From IMG/VR virus record IMGVR_UViG_3300008110_000239, positions 1 through 31,941 of that record: a stretch of 31,941 nucleotides of DNA; one strand, written 5' to 3'. Positions within the stretch are counted from its first letter, which is position 1. Each line of letters begins with the position of its first letter. This document shows positions 1-6,316 of the stretch, one piece after another. This DNA comes from a virus. The position numbers were made by a program, and so were the translations under genes. The notes below the pieces were generated by a model. That model saw nothing but the letters and a program-made list of their open reading frames with translations. It was not told the origin of the DNA and searched no databases.

Positions 1-69
1 CAAACATCCGTTGGGCCTTATGGCGGATGGAAAATAATTAAAAACCCGAAATCAATAAAACAAATATAA
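1..69 (+). CDS. 3' end of an unidentified gene (partial)
   Basis: The first frame is open from the window edge and encodes 22 residues (ending ...KNPKSIKQI) before TAA at 67-69. The stop lies two bases before the next start, the tight spacing seen throughout this module. The other two forward frames stop earlier, at 35-39. The fragment VGPYGGWKIIK looks protein-like, but it is too short to assign. From the neighbours (exonuclease, small conserved phage protein) it could be the end of a recombination protein; that is inference only. Confidence 0.4.
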   Translation, partial: QTSVGPYGGWKIIKNPKSIKQI

Positions 70-71
70 AA

Positions 72-572
72 ATGACACATTGGAAAAAAAACTTAGATTC
101 CGCTTTTATATCAGGCGAAGACCTTTTAAATGGGGTGGCATTAGGCAAGGGATTACAGCCTGAAATGGTTGTAACTTTAATTGACCAAAAAGACGCACAA
201 ACGTTTGACCAAAATAAACAGGCAAAGGTGACAGTTACCGGGCTGTATTTTAAAGACGCTACTGGTAAGCCTCTTTATAAGCCTGCAATCCTAAACAAAA
301 CCAATGCTAAATTCTTTGAAAAAGAAACTGGTACTTCTGAAATGGAGCAATGGTACGGGTGCACGGTTATTATGTTCGCTCAAAAAGACACGAGACATGG
401 ACACGTTGTTCGTTTTAAAAGGTTTGTTTTACCGTTACTATTGCCTGATTCCGACCAGTACTCAAAGGCGGTAACGGCATTGAAGGGTAAAACTGTTACG
501 CTGGATCAGATCAAAAAGAAATACCAGATTAAGCCGGAAATTGAAACTAAATTATTGGAGGATTCTAAATGA
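72..572 (+). CDS. Conserved phage protein of the replication/recombination module, function unknown
   Basis: A 166-residue soluble protein with no signal peptide or membrane segment. It is rich in beta-forming stretches, with a conserved-looking core around residues 45-120 containing TGLYFKD, LYKPAILNKTNAKFF and RHGHVVRFKRF, and a charged C-terminal tail. It ends by overlapping the exonuclease gene by four bases (ATGA), so the two are probably translationally coupled. In phages, a small gene just ahead of a YqaJ-type exonuclease often encodes a single-strand DNA-binding or annealing partner. That is a context-based suggestion; I do not recognise a family motif here. The start follows an A-rich stretch, as is usual for Bacteroidota. 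Confidence 0.8.
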   Translation: MTHWKKNLDSAFISGEDLLNGVALGKGLQPEMVVTLIDQKDAQTFDQNKQAKVTVTGLYFKDATGKPLYKPAILNKTNAKFFEKETGTSEMEQWYGCTVIMFAQKDTRHGHVVRFKRFVLPLLLPDSDQYSKAVTALKGKTVTLDQIKKKYQIKPEIETKLLEDSK

Positions 573-1183
573 AAACATTCAAAATTCATTGCTCCCAAAT
601 TGGCAAGATTATGGGGAGTGCAAAAAAGCCTGGTAAATTATCGGAAACGTGCCAAACTTTTTTAAAAGAATGGTATGCCGGCGACCGTGAAGAAATTTAC
701 AGTAAATACCTGAATAAAGGTAATTACGTAGAACAGGATAACATTGATTTTATGGCTTCCGTATTGGGTTACGGGATGTTAGAAAAAAACGAAACTATTT
801 TTTCAGATGAGTATATGATTGGTACACCTGACGTTACTGTCCCGGACGCAGTAGCGGATGTAAAGTCTCCTTGGAATAATAAAACGCTTCACGACGCATT
901 GGAAATGAATCCCGACTATGACTGGCAGTTAAGAGGGTATATGAGGCTGGTAGATAGACCAAAGGCTATTTTATTTTATGGACTTCAAAATACGCCGCCT
1001 GAGGTTAATAATGATTTTGAAATTATGTTCGATCATATACCGGAAAACGAGCGCTGGCATGGTTACACTATTACCCGTGACCTTGATATTGAAAAATCGA
1101 TTGTGGAAAAAGTAATAAAGTGCAGGGAGTGGTTGGAAGAGTATGATAAATTTGTTAAATCAAGGTTGGGCAAATTGTTATGA
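569..1183 (+). CDS. YqaJ-like PD-(D/E)XK exonuclease
   Basis: A 204-residue nuclease of the lambda-exonuclease/YqaJ type, which degrades one strand of duplex DNA to make single strands for phage recombination. Visible signatures in order: an N-terminal SQIGKIMG segment (residues 9-16) typical of the family's entry motif, a glutamate at 55 in GNYVEQ, then GTPD (85-88) and D-V-K (97-99) followed by SPWN, which together form the PD-(D/E)XK metal site, and a conserved Q120 in the following helix. The length is normal for the family. It overlaps the upstream gene and the HTH gene downstream by four bases each, so it sits in a tightly coupled operon. Function is well supported; the exact subfamily is less so. 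Confidence 0.85.
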   Translation: MKTFKIHCSQIGKIMGSAKKPGKLSETCQTFLKEWYAGDREEIYSKYLNKGNYVEQDNIDFMASVLGYGMLEKNETIFSDEYMIGTPDVTVPDAVADVKSPWNNKTLHDALEMNPDYDWQLRGYMRLVDRPKAILFYGLQNTPPEVNNDFEIMFDHIPENERWHGYTITRDLDIEKSIVEKVIKCREWLEEYDKFVKSRLGKLL

Positions 1184-1641
1184 CCGGCAATCAATTAGGC
1201 GATTTTCGCCGTAAAATAGGAATAGGGCAATTTGAATTAAGCCAGCTTACCGGCTTTGCCTTTGAAGACATTCAGTTTCACGAATCCAAATATAAAAAGG
1301 AAATTCCTGAATCCCTTGTGGCTAAGATAAGCGAACTTTGGCCTATAGAAATCCCACCTCCAAATGAATTGCAGCCGGATAAAAAGTATCATAAATTAAG
1401 GCATAAATCAAACTATATAAAACGATGTGCGCCACGCCAAAATGTAGAAAGCCCCCAGCTAAAGGAAGAAAACTATGCCATGCCTGCAATAACAAGCGGT
1501 ATCGTAAAAGGAATCCTGAGCGTAATGCCTATAACGTACAGCGAAACAATGCTAAGCGTCGGGGACATACCTTCAGCGTGTCTTTTGAATACTGGCTCCG
1601 ATTCGTACAAAAGACTGGTTACATGGCTGGAAGGGGTATAA
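1180..1641 (+). CDS. HTH (XRE-like) protein with a doubtful C-terminal half
   Basis: Residues 1-55 read as a lambda-repressor/XRE-type helix-turn-helix: GDFRRKIGIGQFELSQLTGF matches the two-helix DNA-reading unit, followed by a PESLVAKISELW helix. It probably binds DNA as a small regulator. From residue 82 onward the frame overlaps 217 bases of the next gene in another frame; this C-terminal half is compositionally plain and probably just the shadow of the HNH-like gene. Either the genes truly overlap, or a frameshift has detached the original C-terminus. It starts by ATGA overlap with the exonuclease gene. The N-terminal assignment is reasonable, the full extent uncertain. Confidence 0.6.
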   Translation: MTGNQLGDFRRKIGIGQFELSQLTGFAFEDIQFHESKYKKEIPESLVAKISELWPIEIPPPNELQPDKKYHKLRHKSNYIKRCAPRQNVESPQLKEENYAMPAITSGIVKGILSVMPITYSETMLSVGDIPSACLLNTGSDSYKRLVTWLEGV

Positions 1642-1829
1642 CAAAGTATAGCTTGCACGTGGATAAGATAGTGGACGCATTAGGTTATGTAGAGGGTAAT
1701 TTGCAAGTGCTTACCAATACCGATAACGTCCGAAAATATCTTGGTTATGAATTTGATGAAAAAGGGAAGCCTTATAATTTTAAGATAAAAAGTAGAGATA
1801 ATGGCAAAACAGACGAAGACCCGTTCTAA
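1425..1829 (+). CDS. Zinc-binding HNH-like nuclease
   Basis: A 134-residue protein with an N-terminal zinc knuckle (C2, C7, C18, C21), then a basic segment (KRYRKRNPERN...KRRGH) and a C-terminal block YSLHVDKIVDALGYVEGN followed by LQVLTNTDNVRKY. That block matches the pattern of phage HNH/endonuclease VII-like proteins, where an H-x-D pair is followed by GYxxGNxxVLT and N..K. Such enzymes nick or cut DNA and often sit among replication or packaging genes. The ATG lies deep inside the preceding frame; in-frame stops at 1392 and 1404 exclude a longer form. It overlaps the CHC2 gene by 29 bases. Activity is unproven because the second histidine of a full HNH triad is not obvious. Confidence 0.65.
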   Translation: MCATPKCRKPPAKGRKLCHACNNKRYRKRNPERNAYNVQRNNAKRRGHTFSVSFEYWLRFVQKTGYMAGRGITKYSLHVDKIVDALGYVEGNLQVLTNTDNVRKYLGYEFDEKGKPYNFKIKSRDNGKTDEDPF

Positions 1830-2055
1830 GGAATTAACCATCAAACGCGTCGGCGAACTAATAAAGCTCCACAAGGTAGGCGTTAATTGGTTTGCTCGTT
1901 GTCCCTTTTGCTCAGACACAGGCAGACACTTCTGTATCACCCATGAAGTAAAAGACTATCGCTGCTTCAATTGCCCAGCTAAAGGTACGCTGGATGAGTT
2001 TTTTGTTCACTTTGGAATTGTGGATAAAAATAATCCAAACCAATTGAGTATTTAG
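1801..2055 (+). CDS. Stand-alone CHC2 zinc-finger (DnaG-type primase zinc-binding) protein
   Basis: An 84-residue protein consisting almost entirely of a DnaG-type zinc-binding domain: CPFCSDTGRHFCIT (residues 34-47) and YRCFNCPAKGTLDEF. These give the C-x2-C ... C-x2-C arrangement (one ligand position may be H) and the family's beta ribbon. In primases this domain reads the single-stranded template at the initiation site. Here no TOPRIM or helicase-interaction domain follows, so it may act as a separate initiation subunit for the primase-ATPase encoded at 6614-8746. That link is inference. It is the last gene of the first transcription unit; its stop is one base before the promoter-like box of the next unit. 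Confidence 0.75.
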   Translation: MAKQTKTRSKELTIKRVGELIKLHKVGVNWFARCPFCSDTGRHFCITHEVKDYRCFNCPAKGTLDEFFVHFGIVDKNNPNQLSI

Positions 2056-2056
2056 T

Positions 2057-2064
2057 TATATTTG
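2057..2064 (+). promoter_or_regulatory. Bacteroidota -7-like box before the first structured leader
   Basis: TATATTTG fits the TAnnTTTG -7 box. The P1 arm of the leader RNA begins three bases later, so the transcript would start at or inside the structure. No TTG -33 element is seen at the usual distance, so host polymerase may need a phage activator, or the match may be chance in AT-rich DNA. Confidence 0.4.
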
Positions 2065-2067
2065 CAA

Positions 2068-2161
2068 TAGCTTACACCGTATGAAGAAATTTAAAATATA
2101 CCAATCCCTTAGCATAGCCCATTCGGGCGACGGTGTAAGCTACTTAGCTTTGTGGGTTGGT
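2068..2161 (+). ncRNA. Pseudoknotted leader RNA, copy A (upstream of ibrB-like gene)
   Basis: P1 is a perfect 13-bp long-range stem: 2068-2080 (TAGCTTACACCGT) with 2130-2142. P2 pairs ACCAA 2100-2104 with TTGGT 2157-2161 and CCC 2106-2108 with GGG 2154-2156, with T2105 bulged. As P2 links the P1 loop to sequence beyond P1, the fold is an H-type pseudoknot. P3 is a GCCC/GGGC hairpin at 2117-2128. The linker 2081-2099 contains AAATTTAAAA; GCTTTG lies between P1 and P2. The start codon follows P2 by 11 bases. The two related copies at 4558 and 6198 support the fold by covariation. A role in translation control of the gene at 2173 is inferred from position. Confidence 0.6.
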
Positions 2162-2176
2162 TATTTTTATTTATGA
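2081..2176 (+). CDS. Possible 31-residue leader peptide inside leader RNA copy A
   Basis: ATG at 2081 lies immediately after the 5' arm of P1 and opens a 31-codon frame (MKKFKIYQSL..., ending in a hydrophobic YLALWVGYFYL). Its TGA overlaps the downstream start as ATGA at 2173-2176, the coupling arrangement used by real gene pairs here. Copy B begins similarly (MKTKFKLI, then stop) and copy C has a lysine-rich 14-codon frame. A translating ribosome would open P1 and P2. It may be a regulatory leader peptide, or merely an open frame across a conserved RNA. Confidence 0.3.
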   Translation: MKKFKIYQSLSIAHSGDGVSYLALWVGYFYL

Positions 2177-3321
2177 TAGATGCCCAAAAACAAATTCTAC
2201 TAAAAAGAATTTCAGATTTCGCAAACGACATTAGCACTCTTATAATGAGTGAAAAAGTCGAAATGATTAATGAAGCACGTGCTATTCTGCACGCTGAAAG
2301 CCCATTCAAGAATGAACCCGTGGATTTTGTAAAGTGGGTGCATTGTGAAGATGTTGTAGGAAATGAGTACAACCCTAACAAAGTTGCACCTGTAGAGCTT
2401 GAGTTACTTGAGATTTCTATACAAAATGACGGATTTACGCAGCCCGTAGTTACGTTTCCAAATAACGGAAAAATAGAGGTTGTAGACGGCTTTCATAGGA
2501 CGCGAGTAAGTAAAGAATCTAAGATTGTTCGTGAACGAGTAATGGGTTACACTCCAACCGTTATAATCCGCAAAGAACAATCCGACAAAAACAACCGTAT
2601 TGCCTCAACAATTCGCCATAACCGGGCACGAGGCAAACACCAGATCGATGCGATGAGTGAGATTGTATTGGAATTAAAAAACCGTAACTGGAAGAACGAG
2701 CGGATTGCACGCGAACTCGGAATGGATGAAGAAGAAATTTTGCGTTTATGTCAGATTACAGGATTACAGGATATTTTTAAAGATGACGATTTTAGCAAGT
2801 CTTGGGAGGCGTCGGATTCCATTGCAAATTATACACCGCTTACTGACGAACTAAATGCAGATGAGGTTGAGCATTACCGCACGACCAACACGAGCGACCC
2901 GGAGCGCATATTCCACACGTTTGATAAATGGGAGTGCCACAAGGCTGGTTTCTATGCGTCCGGTTTGGATGGAATGAAAGCGGTGGACTGTGAGCGCGGT
3001 TTTGTCGGAATATTAACCGATGACGCTGTATTCCGTATAGCATTGCAAGGTGTTTTAGATAATTGGCCAAATAGCTGTGAACATTATCTTACCAACAAAG
3101 CTATGAATCGAATCGCATGGTTAGGCCAGGCGGCTGTGTGTTATGCTACCAGTATTCCCGCAAAATTTTCTTCTGCATGGGAGCAATTAACGCCCGAGCA
3201 AATGGACCGCGCAAATCAAACCGCTCTCGAATATCTCAATAAGTGGCGTGAGAAATATGGTCGCGAACCGATTACCATGGAAGAAGCCTTATCAATTGGA
3301 CGTCAAGTAAACATATATTAA
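2173..3321 (+). CDS. ibrB: ParB/Srx-like nuclease-domain protein, IbrB-like
   Basis: A 382-residue protein. Residues about 50-155 form a ParB/Srx-type domain: NEYNPNKV (65-72), DGFTQPVV (86-93), VVDGFHRTR (103-111) and RHNRARG (148-154) follow the order of the ParB nucleotide/DNA-binding box. Residues 165-200 form a helix-turn-helix (NERIARELGMDEEEIL). The C-terminal 180 residues are an added region I do not recognise. The gene stops three bases before an IbrA-like gene, and this ParB plus PAPS-reductase pairing is the ibrB-ibrA arrangement known from E. coli, where the pair was linked to expression of prophage eib genes; the biochemistry is unresolved. ATG 2173 is preferred over an in-frame ATG at 2152, which lies inside the leader RNA's P1-P2 segment. 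IbrB proteins I know of are shorter, so the C-terminal addition is unusual. Confidence 0.75.
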   Translation: MIDAQKQILLKRISDFANDISTLIMSEKVEMINEARAILHAESPFKNEPVDFVKWVHCEDVVGNEYNPNKVAPVELELLEISIQNDGFTQPVVTFPNNGKIEVVDGFHRTRVSKESKIVRERVMGYTPTVIIRKEQSDKNNRIASTIRHNRARGKHQIDAMSEIVLELKNRNWKNERIARELGMDEEEILRLCQITGLQDIFKDDDFSKSWEASDSIANYTPLTDELNADEVEHYRTTNTSDPERIFHTFDKWECHKAGFYASGLDGMKAVDCERGFVGILTDDAVFRIALQGVLDNWPNSCEHYLTNKAMNRIAWLGQAAVCYATSIPAKFSSAWEQLTPEQMDRANQTALEYLNKWREKYGREPITMEEALSIGRQVNIY

Positions 3322-3324
3322 GCT

Positions 3325-4533
3325 ATGGCAGGAAAATTATATAACGATAAAACAGTATTGCAGGCTAGCCGGGAGAGGGTAGCACAAACTTTTGATAACT
3401 TTCAGCGTATTTACATATCCTTTTCGGGCGGTAAAGACAGCTCAGTAATGACCCATTTGGTTTTACAGGAAGCGCGCCGACGTGGTAGAGTAGTGGGGTT
3501 ACTTATTATTGATTTAGAAGCTCAGTACGCTGACACCATTACTCACATTGAGCAAATGATAGAAATGTACGCCGACGTTATTGATTTGCATTGGGTTTGC
3601 GCTGAATTATTATTGAGAAATGCAGTTAGCAATTACCAACCTCGCTGGGTATGCTGGGATAAAGAAAAACAGGATGTTTGGGTAAGACCAATGCCAGAAA
3701 AAGCTGCCCGCTTAGATCAGTACCCATTTTACATTCCTAAAATGGAATTTGAAGAGTTTATGGTGATTTTTGGCGAGTGGTATTCGCAGCGATTAAATTG
3801 TGCGGCGTTTATCGGAATACGTGCCGACGAATCATTACACCGTTACCGTGCAATTACTTCACGTAAGGACGGTTTAATGTTCAATAATTGGAAGTGGTCC
3901 ACTAAAATGAGCGCCGGATTATTTAATATTTATCCTATTTACGACTGGCGTACAGAAGATATTTGGGTTTTTCATGGCAAATACCCGGAATTACCGCACA
4001 ATAAAGTGTACGATAAAATGATGATGGCCGGTGTTAAAATTAGTCAACAACGTTTATGCCAGCCTTATGGCGACGACCAGCGAAAAGGGTTGTGGCTTTA
4101 TCATATTTTAGAACCTGAAACGTGGTATAAATTAGTAGCCCGTGTGAATGGTGTAAATAGCGGCGCTCTGTATATTCAGGAAAACGGTAATATGACCGGC
4201 TACCACAAAATCACAAAACCAGACGGCCATACATGGCAATCATTCTGCAATCTTCTGCTTTCCACTATGCCTGGTAAAACAACTGAGCACTATAAAGAGC
4301 GTTTCAAAAAGTTTATTAAAGGCTGGCAGGATCGTGGATATTTAGTTATTCCAGACGAAGCGCCGGAAGATCTGGAAAGTAAGTGTTGGGTGCCTAGCTG
4401 GAGGCGAATGTGTAAAGTGATACTGCGAAATGATTATTGGTGCAAAGGCCTTGGCCAAACTCAGCCATTCAGTGAAGCGTATGGAAAATTTAAGGACATT
4501 AAAGCTAAAAGAAAGTTGCAATCCCAATTATAA
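3325..4533 (+). CDS. ibrA: PAPS-reductase-family PP-loop protein, IbrA-like
   Basis: A 402-residue protein with the PP-loop SFSGGKDSS at residues 32-40, the ATP-pyrophosphatase signature of PAPS/APS reductases and DndC-type proteins, then DLEAQY and, further on, IGIRADES and YPIYDWRTEDIW, which are typical of this superfamily. The C-terminal half (AGVKISQQRLCQPYGDD...) matches the DUF3440 extension of IbrA. The reaction is unknown; superfamily members activate a substrate by adenylation, often followed by sulfur transfer. Pairing with the ParB-like gene suggests one system, perhaps modifying DNA or RNA or controlling transcription; that is inference. Several cysteines are present but no obvious iron-sulfur cluster motif. 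It is last in its two-gene unit, and the next promoter box begins five bases after its stop. Confidence 0.8.
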   Translation: MAGKLYNDKTVLQASRERVAQTFDNFQRIYISFSGGKDSSVMTHLVLQEARRRGRVVGLLIIDLEAQYADTITHIEQMIEMYADVIDLHWVCAELLLRNAVSNYQPRWVCWDKEKQDVWVRPMPEKAARLDQYPFYIPKMEFEEFMVIFGEWYSQRLNCAAFIGIRADESLHRYRAITSRKDGLMFNNWKWSTKMSAGLFNIYPIYDWRTEDIWVFHGKYPELPHNKVYDKMMMAGVKISQQRLCQPYGDDQRKGLWLYHILEPETWYKLVARVNGVNSGALYIQENGNMTGYHKITKPDGHTWQSFCNLLLSTMPGKTTEHYKERFKKFIKGWQDRGYLVIPDEAPEDLESKCWVPSWRRMCKVILRNDYWCKGLGQTQPFSEAYGKFKDIKAKRKLQSQL

Positions 4534-4537
4534 TATT

Positions 4538-4545
4538 TATATTTA
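4538..4545 (+). promoter_or_regulatory. -7-like box before leader RNA copy B
   Basis: TATATTTA, one mismatch from TAnnTTTG, lies 12 bases before the P1 arm of leader copy B, the same order of elements as copy A. No convincing -33 TTG is seen. Chance matches are easy in this AT-rich gap, so support comes mainly from the repeated arrangement. Confidence 0.35.
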
Positions 4546-4557
4546 AGCCCACAAAAA

Positions 4558-4656
4558 ACCCACGCCATGAAAACCAAATTTAAACTTATTTAAAAACTGA
4601 CACCCTGAAAAGGCGGTATCTCCATTGGCGTGGGTGTGCTGCTTTGGAGGGGTGTC
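4558..4656 (+). ncRNA. Pseudoknotted leader RNA, copy B (upstream of helicase)
   Basis: P1 is ACCCACGCCA 4558-4567 paired perfectly with 4626-4635. P2 pairs GACACCC 4599-4605 in the P1 loop with GGGTGTC 4650-4656 beyond P1 (7 bp plus a T-G wobble), giving an H-type pseudoknot. The linker contains AAATTTAAACTTATTTAA, close to copies A and C; TGCTTTGG lies between P1 and P2, and the helicase ATG is six bases after P2. P3 is weak or absent in this copy. An 8-codon frame (4567-4593, MKTKFKLI) starts on the last base of the P1 arm. Stem sequences are unrelated to copies A and C although pairing is preserved. Confidence 0.6.
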
Positions 4657-4662
4657 TTTATT

Positions 4663-6132
4663 ATGAACCACCTAAGACCATACCAGATTTCAGCCATTAA
4701 TGACCTCCGAGAGGCTTATAAGTACAATAAGCGTGTTTTACTGGTTATGCCAACGGGCGCTGGCAAAACGGTTGTTTTTTCTCAAATTTGCGCATCTGCT
4801 ATTGAGCGTGATAAGGTGGTGCTTATACTTTCCGACAGGACGGAGATTTTTACTCAAACAATAAAATCAATTGCCAAGCATGAAATTCCTATTTGTAAAA
4901 TAGATCCCGAAACAAAATATTTCCATAAAGACGCTAAATTATTTGTGGGAATGGTCGAAACTTTTAAGCGCAGGATGGACCAATTTGCGAGCGTTCCATT
5001 TGATTTGATAATTGTAGACGAAGCGCATAAAGCCGCTTTTAACAGGGTTTTTGATAAGTTTCCGGATGTAAGGGTATTGGGTTGTACCGCAACACCTGTC
5101 GGAAAAACATTACATAAATACTATTCAAAACTTATACAGTCTATTGACGTACCTGAATTGATTGAACAGGGTTACTTATCACCTTGTCGTGCTTATGAAA
5201 TGCAGGATTCTTTTGATGACTTAAAAACAGATACGACTGGTGAGTTCACCGATCAAAGTCTGTTTTCTCACTTCAATAAAAGTAAACTTTACGAAGGCGT
5301 TATCGAACAGTATTTGTTAAAGGTTAAAGGCAAAAAAACATTGATCTTTAATTGCAACATCCAGCACTCTTTAAACACAACCGCTGCGTTTAATGCTGCC
5401 GGTGTAAAATCTTACTGCATAACCTCCCAAACATCGAAAGAAGAAAGAGATTGGATTCTAAAAGAATATGACCGGGGAGCGTTTCACGTTCTTAACAATG
5501 CCAATATTTTAGTAGCCGGGTATGATAATCCCTCAATTGAGGTAATAATGATTAATCGGGCAATGGGTGTTATAAATCCTTTTTTGCAGGCTTGCGGTCG
5601 TGGCTCGCGTATTTACCCTGGTAAGGATTATTTTACAGTAATTGATTTTGGAGGGAACTTTACACGCCACGGCCTTTGGGATGAACGGCGCACATGGTCC
5701 ATAGCGCCTCCCAAAAAAAGCTCTCATAAAATAGGTGCCGCACCGGTGAAATCCTGCCCAGCCTGTTCCACCATGCTGCCGCCAACTCAAAAAGAATGCC
5801 CTTATTGTGGCTACCTATTCCAACCAAGCGAGAAAGAACTGGCAGAGGGTCGCTTGGTTGAGTTGACTAATAAGATAAGGGGCGGCATTCCTGGCCGTTA
5901 CGTATCTGATCTTACAATACCTGAACTCATAGAATGTGAACGAACCGGTCAATTAAAAGCTACTTACGTGTGGCGAATACTTAGGTCGCGCGGCGCAATG
6001 GATATTGGCGAATATGCTCGTATAAAAAAGTACAAAGACGCCTGGGTTATTCGCCAACTCGAGGCCATTGACCACGAGGGAACCGTTCAATTTATGGATA
6101 AAAAAATAAACGAAATTCAGATGTTACCATAA
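4663..6132 (+). CDS. SF2 DEAH-box helicase with zinc ribbon
   Basis: A 489-residue helicase of superfamily 2. LRPYQ (4-8), Walker A PTGAGKT (30-36), DEAH (119-122), TATP (142-145) and the arginine-finger motif QACGRGSR (309-316) appear in the standard order, so both RecA-like lobes are complete. A four-cysteine zinc ribbon follows (C365, C368, C379, C382), then a roughly 100-residue C-terminal region. This plan resembles phage UvsW/RadD-like DNA helicases that remodel branched DNA or help replication restart. ATG 4663 is chosen because it starts just before the conserved LRPYQ and just after the leader RNA; an in-frame upstream ATG at 4630 lies inside the P1 stem. It stands as its own unit between two leader RNAs, suggesting separately set expression. 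Confidence 0.88.
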   Translation: MNHLRPYQISAINDLREAYKYNKRVLLVMPTGAGKTVVFSQICASAIERDKVVLILSDRTEIFTQTIKSIAKHEIPICKIDPETKYFHKDAKLFVGMVETFKRRMDQFASVPFDLIIVDEAHKAAFNRVFDKFPDVRVLGCTATPVGKTLHKYYSKLIQSIDVPELIEQGYLSPCRAYEMQDSFDDLKTDTTGEFTDQSLFSHFNKSKLYEGVIEQYLLKVKGKKTLIFNCNIQHSLNTTAAFNAAGVKSYCITSQTSKEERDWILKEYDRGAFHVLNNANILVAGYDNPSIEVIMINRAMGVINPFLQACGRGSRIYPGKDYFTVIDFGGNFTRHGLWDERRTWSIAPPKKSSHKIGAAPVKSCPACSTMLPPTQKECPYCGYLFQPSEKELAEGRLVELTNKIRGGIPGRYVSDLTIPELIECERTGQLKATYVWRILRSRGAMDIGEYARIKKYKDAWVIRQLEAIDHEGTVQFMDKKINEIQMLP

Positions 6133-6172
6133 CTTTGTTGATAATTATCTACAAATCTATAAATTTTTTACA

Positions 6173-6180
6173 TACATTTA
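6173..6180 (+). promoter_or_regulatory. -7-like box before leader RNA copy C
   Basis: TACATTTA lies 17 bases before the 5' arm of P1 in leader copy C, repeating the box-then-structure order of copies A and B. The 65 bases between the helicase stop and the P1 arm hold nothing else I can support. No -33 TTG is found at standard spacing. Confidence 0.35.
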
Positions 6181-6197
6181 TACCCACACAAATGCTA

Positions 6198-6298
6198 TGC
6201 TAGGCAAAAAATCAAAAACTTATTTAAGAAAAAGTCATTAACGGGAGGCATCCGCAACGTTCGCGTTGTTTGCCTAGCAGCTTTATTTGCCTCCTGTT
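6198..6298 (+). ncRNA. Pseudoknotted leader RNA, copy C (upstream of zinc-ribbon/primase genes)
   Basis: P1 is TGCTAGGCAAA 6198-6208 paired perfectly with 6269-6279. P2 is the best of the three: 6240-6250 (AACGGGAGGCA) pairs with 6288-6298, 11 bp including one G-T. P3 is CAACG/CGTTG at 6255-6268 with a TTCG loop. The linker has AACTTATTTAA as in copy B, and GCTTTA separates P1 from P2. TTTGCC occurs both in the P1 3' arm and at 6286-6291, so GGCAAA of P1 could pair with either, allowing a switch. A lysine-rich 14-codon frame (6197-6241) starts one base before the P1 arm and stops at the beginning of P2. The next start codon is 18 bases after P2. Confidence 0.6.
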
Positions 6299-6316
6299 TT
6301 TGGCGACTTTTATATT

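Noticed and set aside
1378-1425. Programmed frameshift joining the HTH and HNH-like frames
   Set aside because: TAAAAAG at 1380-1386 is not a canonical slippery heptamer, and stops at 1392 and 1404 in the target frame would end a product from a slip there.
2152-2172. Upstream in-frame ATG for the ParB-like gene, and similarly 4630, 6287, 9016 and 9430 for later genes
   Set aside because: These earlier starts fall in leader RNA strands, a promoter-like region or the tRNA-like element; the downstream ATGs match conserved protein beginnings.
2068-6298. Leader RNAs as HDV-like, hammerhead or other self-cleaving ribozymes
   Set aside because: The P1/P2/P3 order is reminiscent of nested pseudoknots, but no HDV-type P4 or catalytic segment and no hammerhead core (CTGATGA...GAAA) is present, and the linker between P1 and P2 is much longer than in HDV.
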